From positions 1 through 33,190 of the forward strand of contig NZ_SSNA01000074.1 in assembly GCF_004799445.1 (NCBI RefSeq): DNA of 33,190 nt, read 5' to 3'. A program made the position numbers and the translations under genes. Shown here one piece after another: positions 33,102 through 33,190 of the stretch (the first letter of the stretch is position 1; the number at the start of each line of letters is the position of its first letter). Below the pieces are notes generated by a model, which did not search any database, was not told the origin of the DNA, and saw nothing but the letters and a program-made list of their open reading frames with translations. The DNA comes from Bradyrhizobium sp. GTDB taxonomy: Bacteria; Pseudomonadota; Alphaproteobacteria; Rhizobiales; Xanthobacteraceae.

Positions 33102-33190
33102 GTGACTTTACCCCAGCTCGACGGCGAGATCCGCGCCGGCCGCCACCATATGCGGGTCCGCGTCTACTACGAGGACACCGACTTCTCCGG
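33102..33190 (+). CDS. ybgC: Tol-Pal-associated acyl-CoA thioesterase YbgC (partial, N-terminus)
   Basis: Only 29 codons are in the window, from a GTG at 33102 with GAGGG seven bases upstream. The residues HHMRVRVYYEDTDFSG match the start of the YbgC hot-dog thioesterase family, whose active-site aspartate lies in the YxDTDxxG motif. YbgC normally heads the tolQRAB-pal cluster, which maintains the outer membrane during division. Whether tol genes follow cannot be seen here. The start could also be a few codons different, but the motif makes the identity firm. Confidence 0.85.
   Translation, partial: MTLPQLDGEIRAGRHHMRVRVYYEDTDFS

Overview
The window is a chromosomal segment of an alphaproteobacterium, most likely Bradyrhizobium or a close relative in the Bradyrhizobiaceae (Nitrobacteraceae). 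The grounds are high GC content, gene content and order that I recognise from that group (zapA - 6S RNA - 5-formyl-THF cyclo-ligase; yebC - ruvCAB - NUDIX - phosphoesterase - ybgC; tkt - gap - pgk - fba), and many palindromic intergenic repeats of the kind those genomes carry. This assignment comes from reading and memory, not from a search. No rRNA, tRNA, CRISPR array, prophage or classical transposase was seen.

Layout. (1) 136-3079, minus strand: an envelope cluster with an ExbB/MotA-like channel protein, a MotB-like coiled-coil/OmpA protein, a GNAT acetyltransferase and a small membrane protein. (2) 3251-5094, plus: a DUF1295 membrane protein overlapping a Cfa/coclaurine-N-methyltransferase-like enzyme. 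(3) 5128-8188, minus: a membrane-anchored PQQ dehydrogenase and an alpha/beta hydrolase. This block is flanked by a 74-bp direct repeat of the 3' end of the methyltransferase gene. (4) 8528-18083, minus: a long glycolysis/Calvin-type run read as tkt, gap, pgk, class II aldolase, class I aldolase, a ThiE-like protein, a Sel1-repeat protein and an inositol-monophosphatase-family enzyme. (5) 18378-22205, plus: DUF4164 protein, zapA, 6S RNA, 5-formyl-THF cyclo-ligase, YmdB-type phosphoesterase and a 48-residue protein, with a repeat-rich stretch in the middle that holds a DUF559 nuclease gene. (6) 22206-23148: no credible gene, only structured repeats. (7) 23149-28041: a small acidic protein, an MFS transporter and two tandem paralogous soluble chemoreceptors, one with a PilZ-like insert. 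(8) 28244-33190, plus: yebC, ruvC, ruvA, ruvB, a NUDIX hydrolase, a Tat-type metallophosphoesterase and the first 29 codons of ybgC, which usually heads the tol-pal genes.

Most genes are housekeeping: central carbon metabolism, division and growth-phase control (ZapA, 6S RNA), folate salvage and Holliday-junction processing. The unusual material is between genes. Palindromic repeats sit inside at least three probable operons (exbB-ompA, gap-pgk, ruvC-ruvA). One family of about 160-180 bp inverted-repeat elements (19100, 19909, 22919) matches the ends of a 530-bp element (19319-19848) that encodes the DUF559 nuclease, and two or three of the short copies appear to keep a remnant of that gene's 3' end. 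I regard this possible nuclease-linked repeat family as the best candidate for an under-described system here. The methyltransferase tail duplication around the PQQ block is second.
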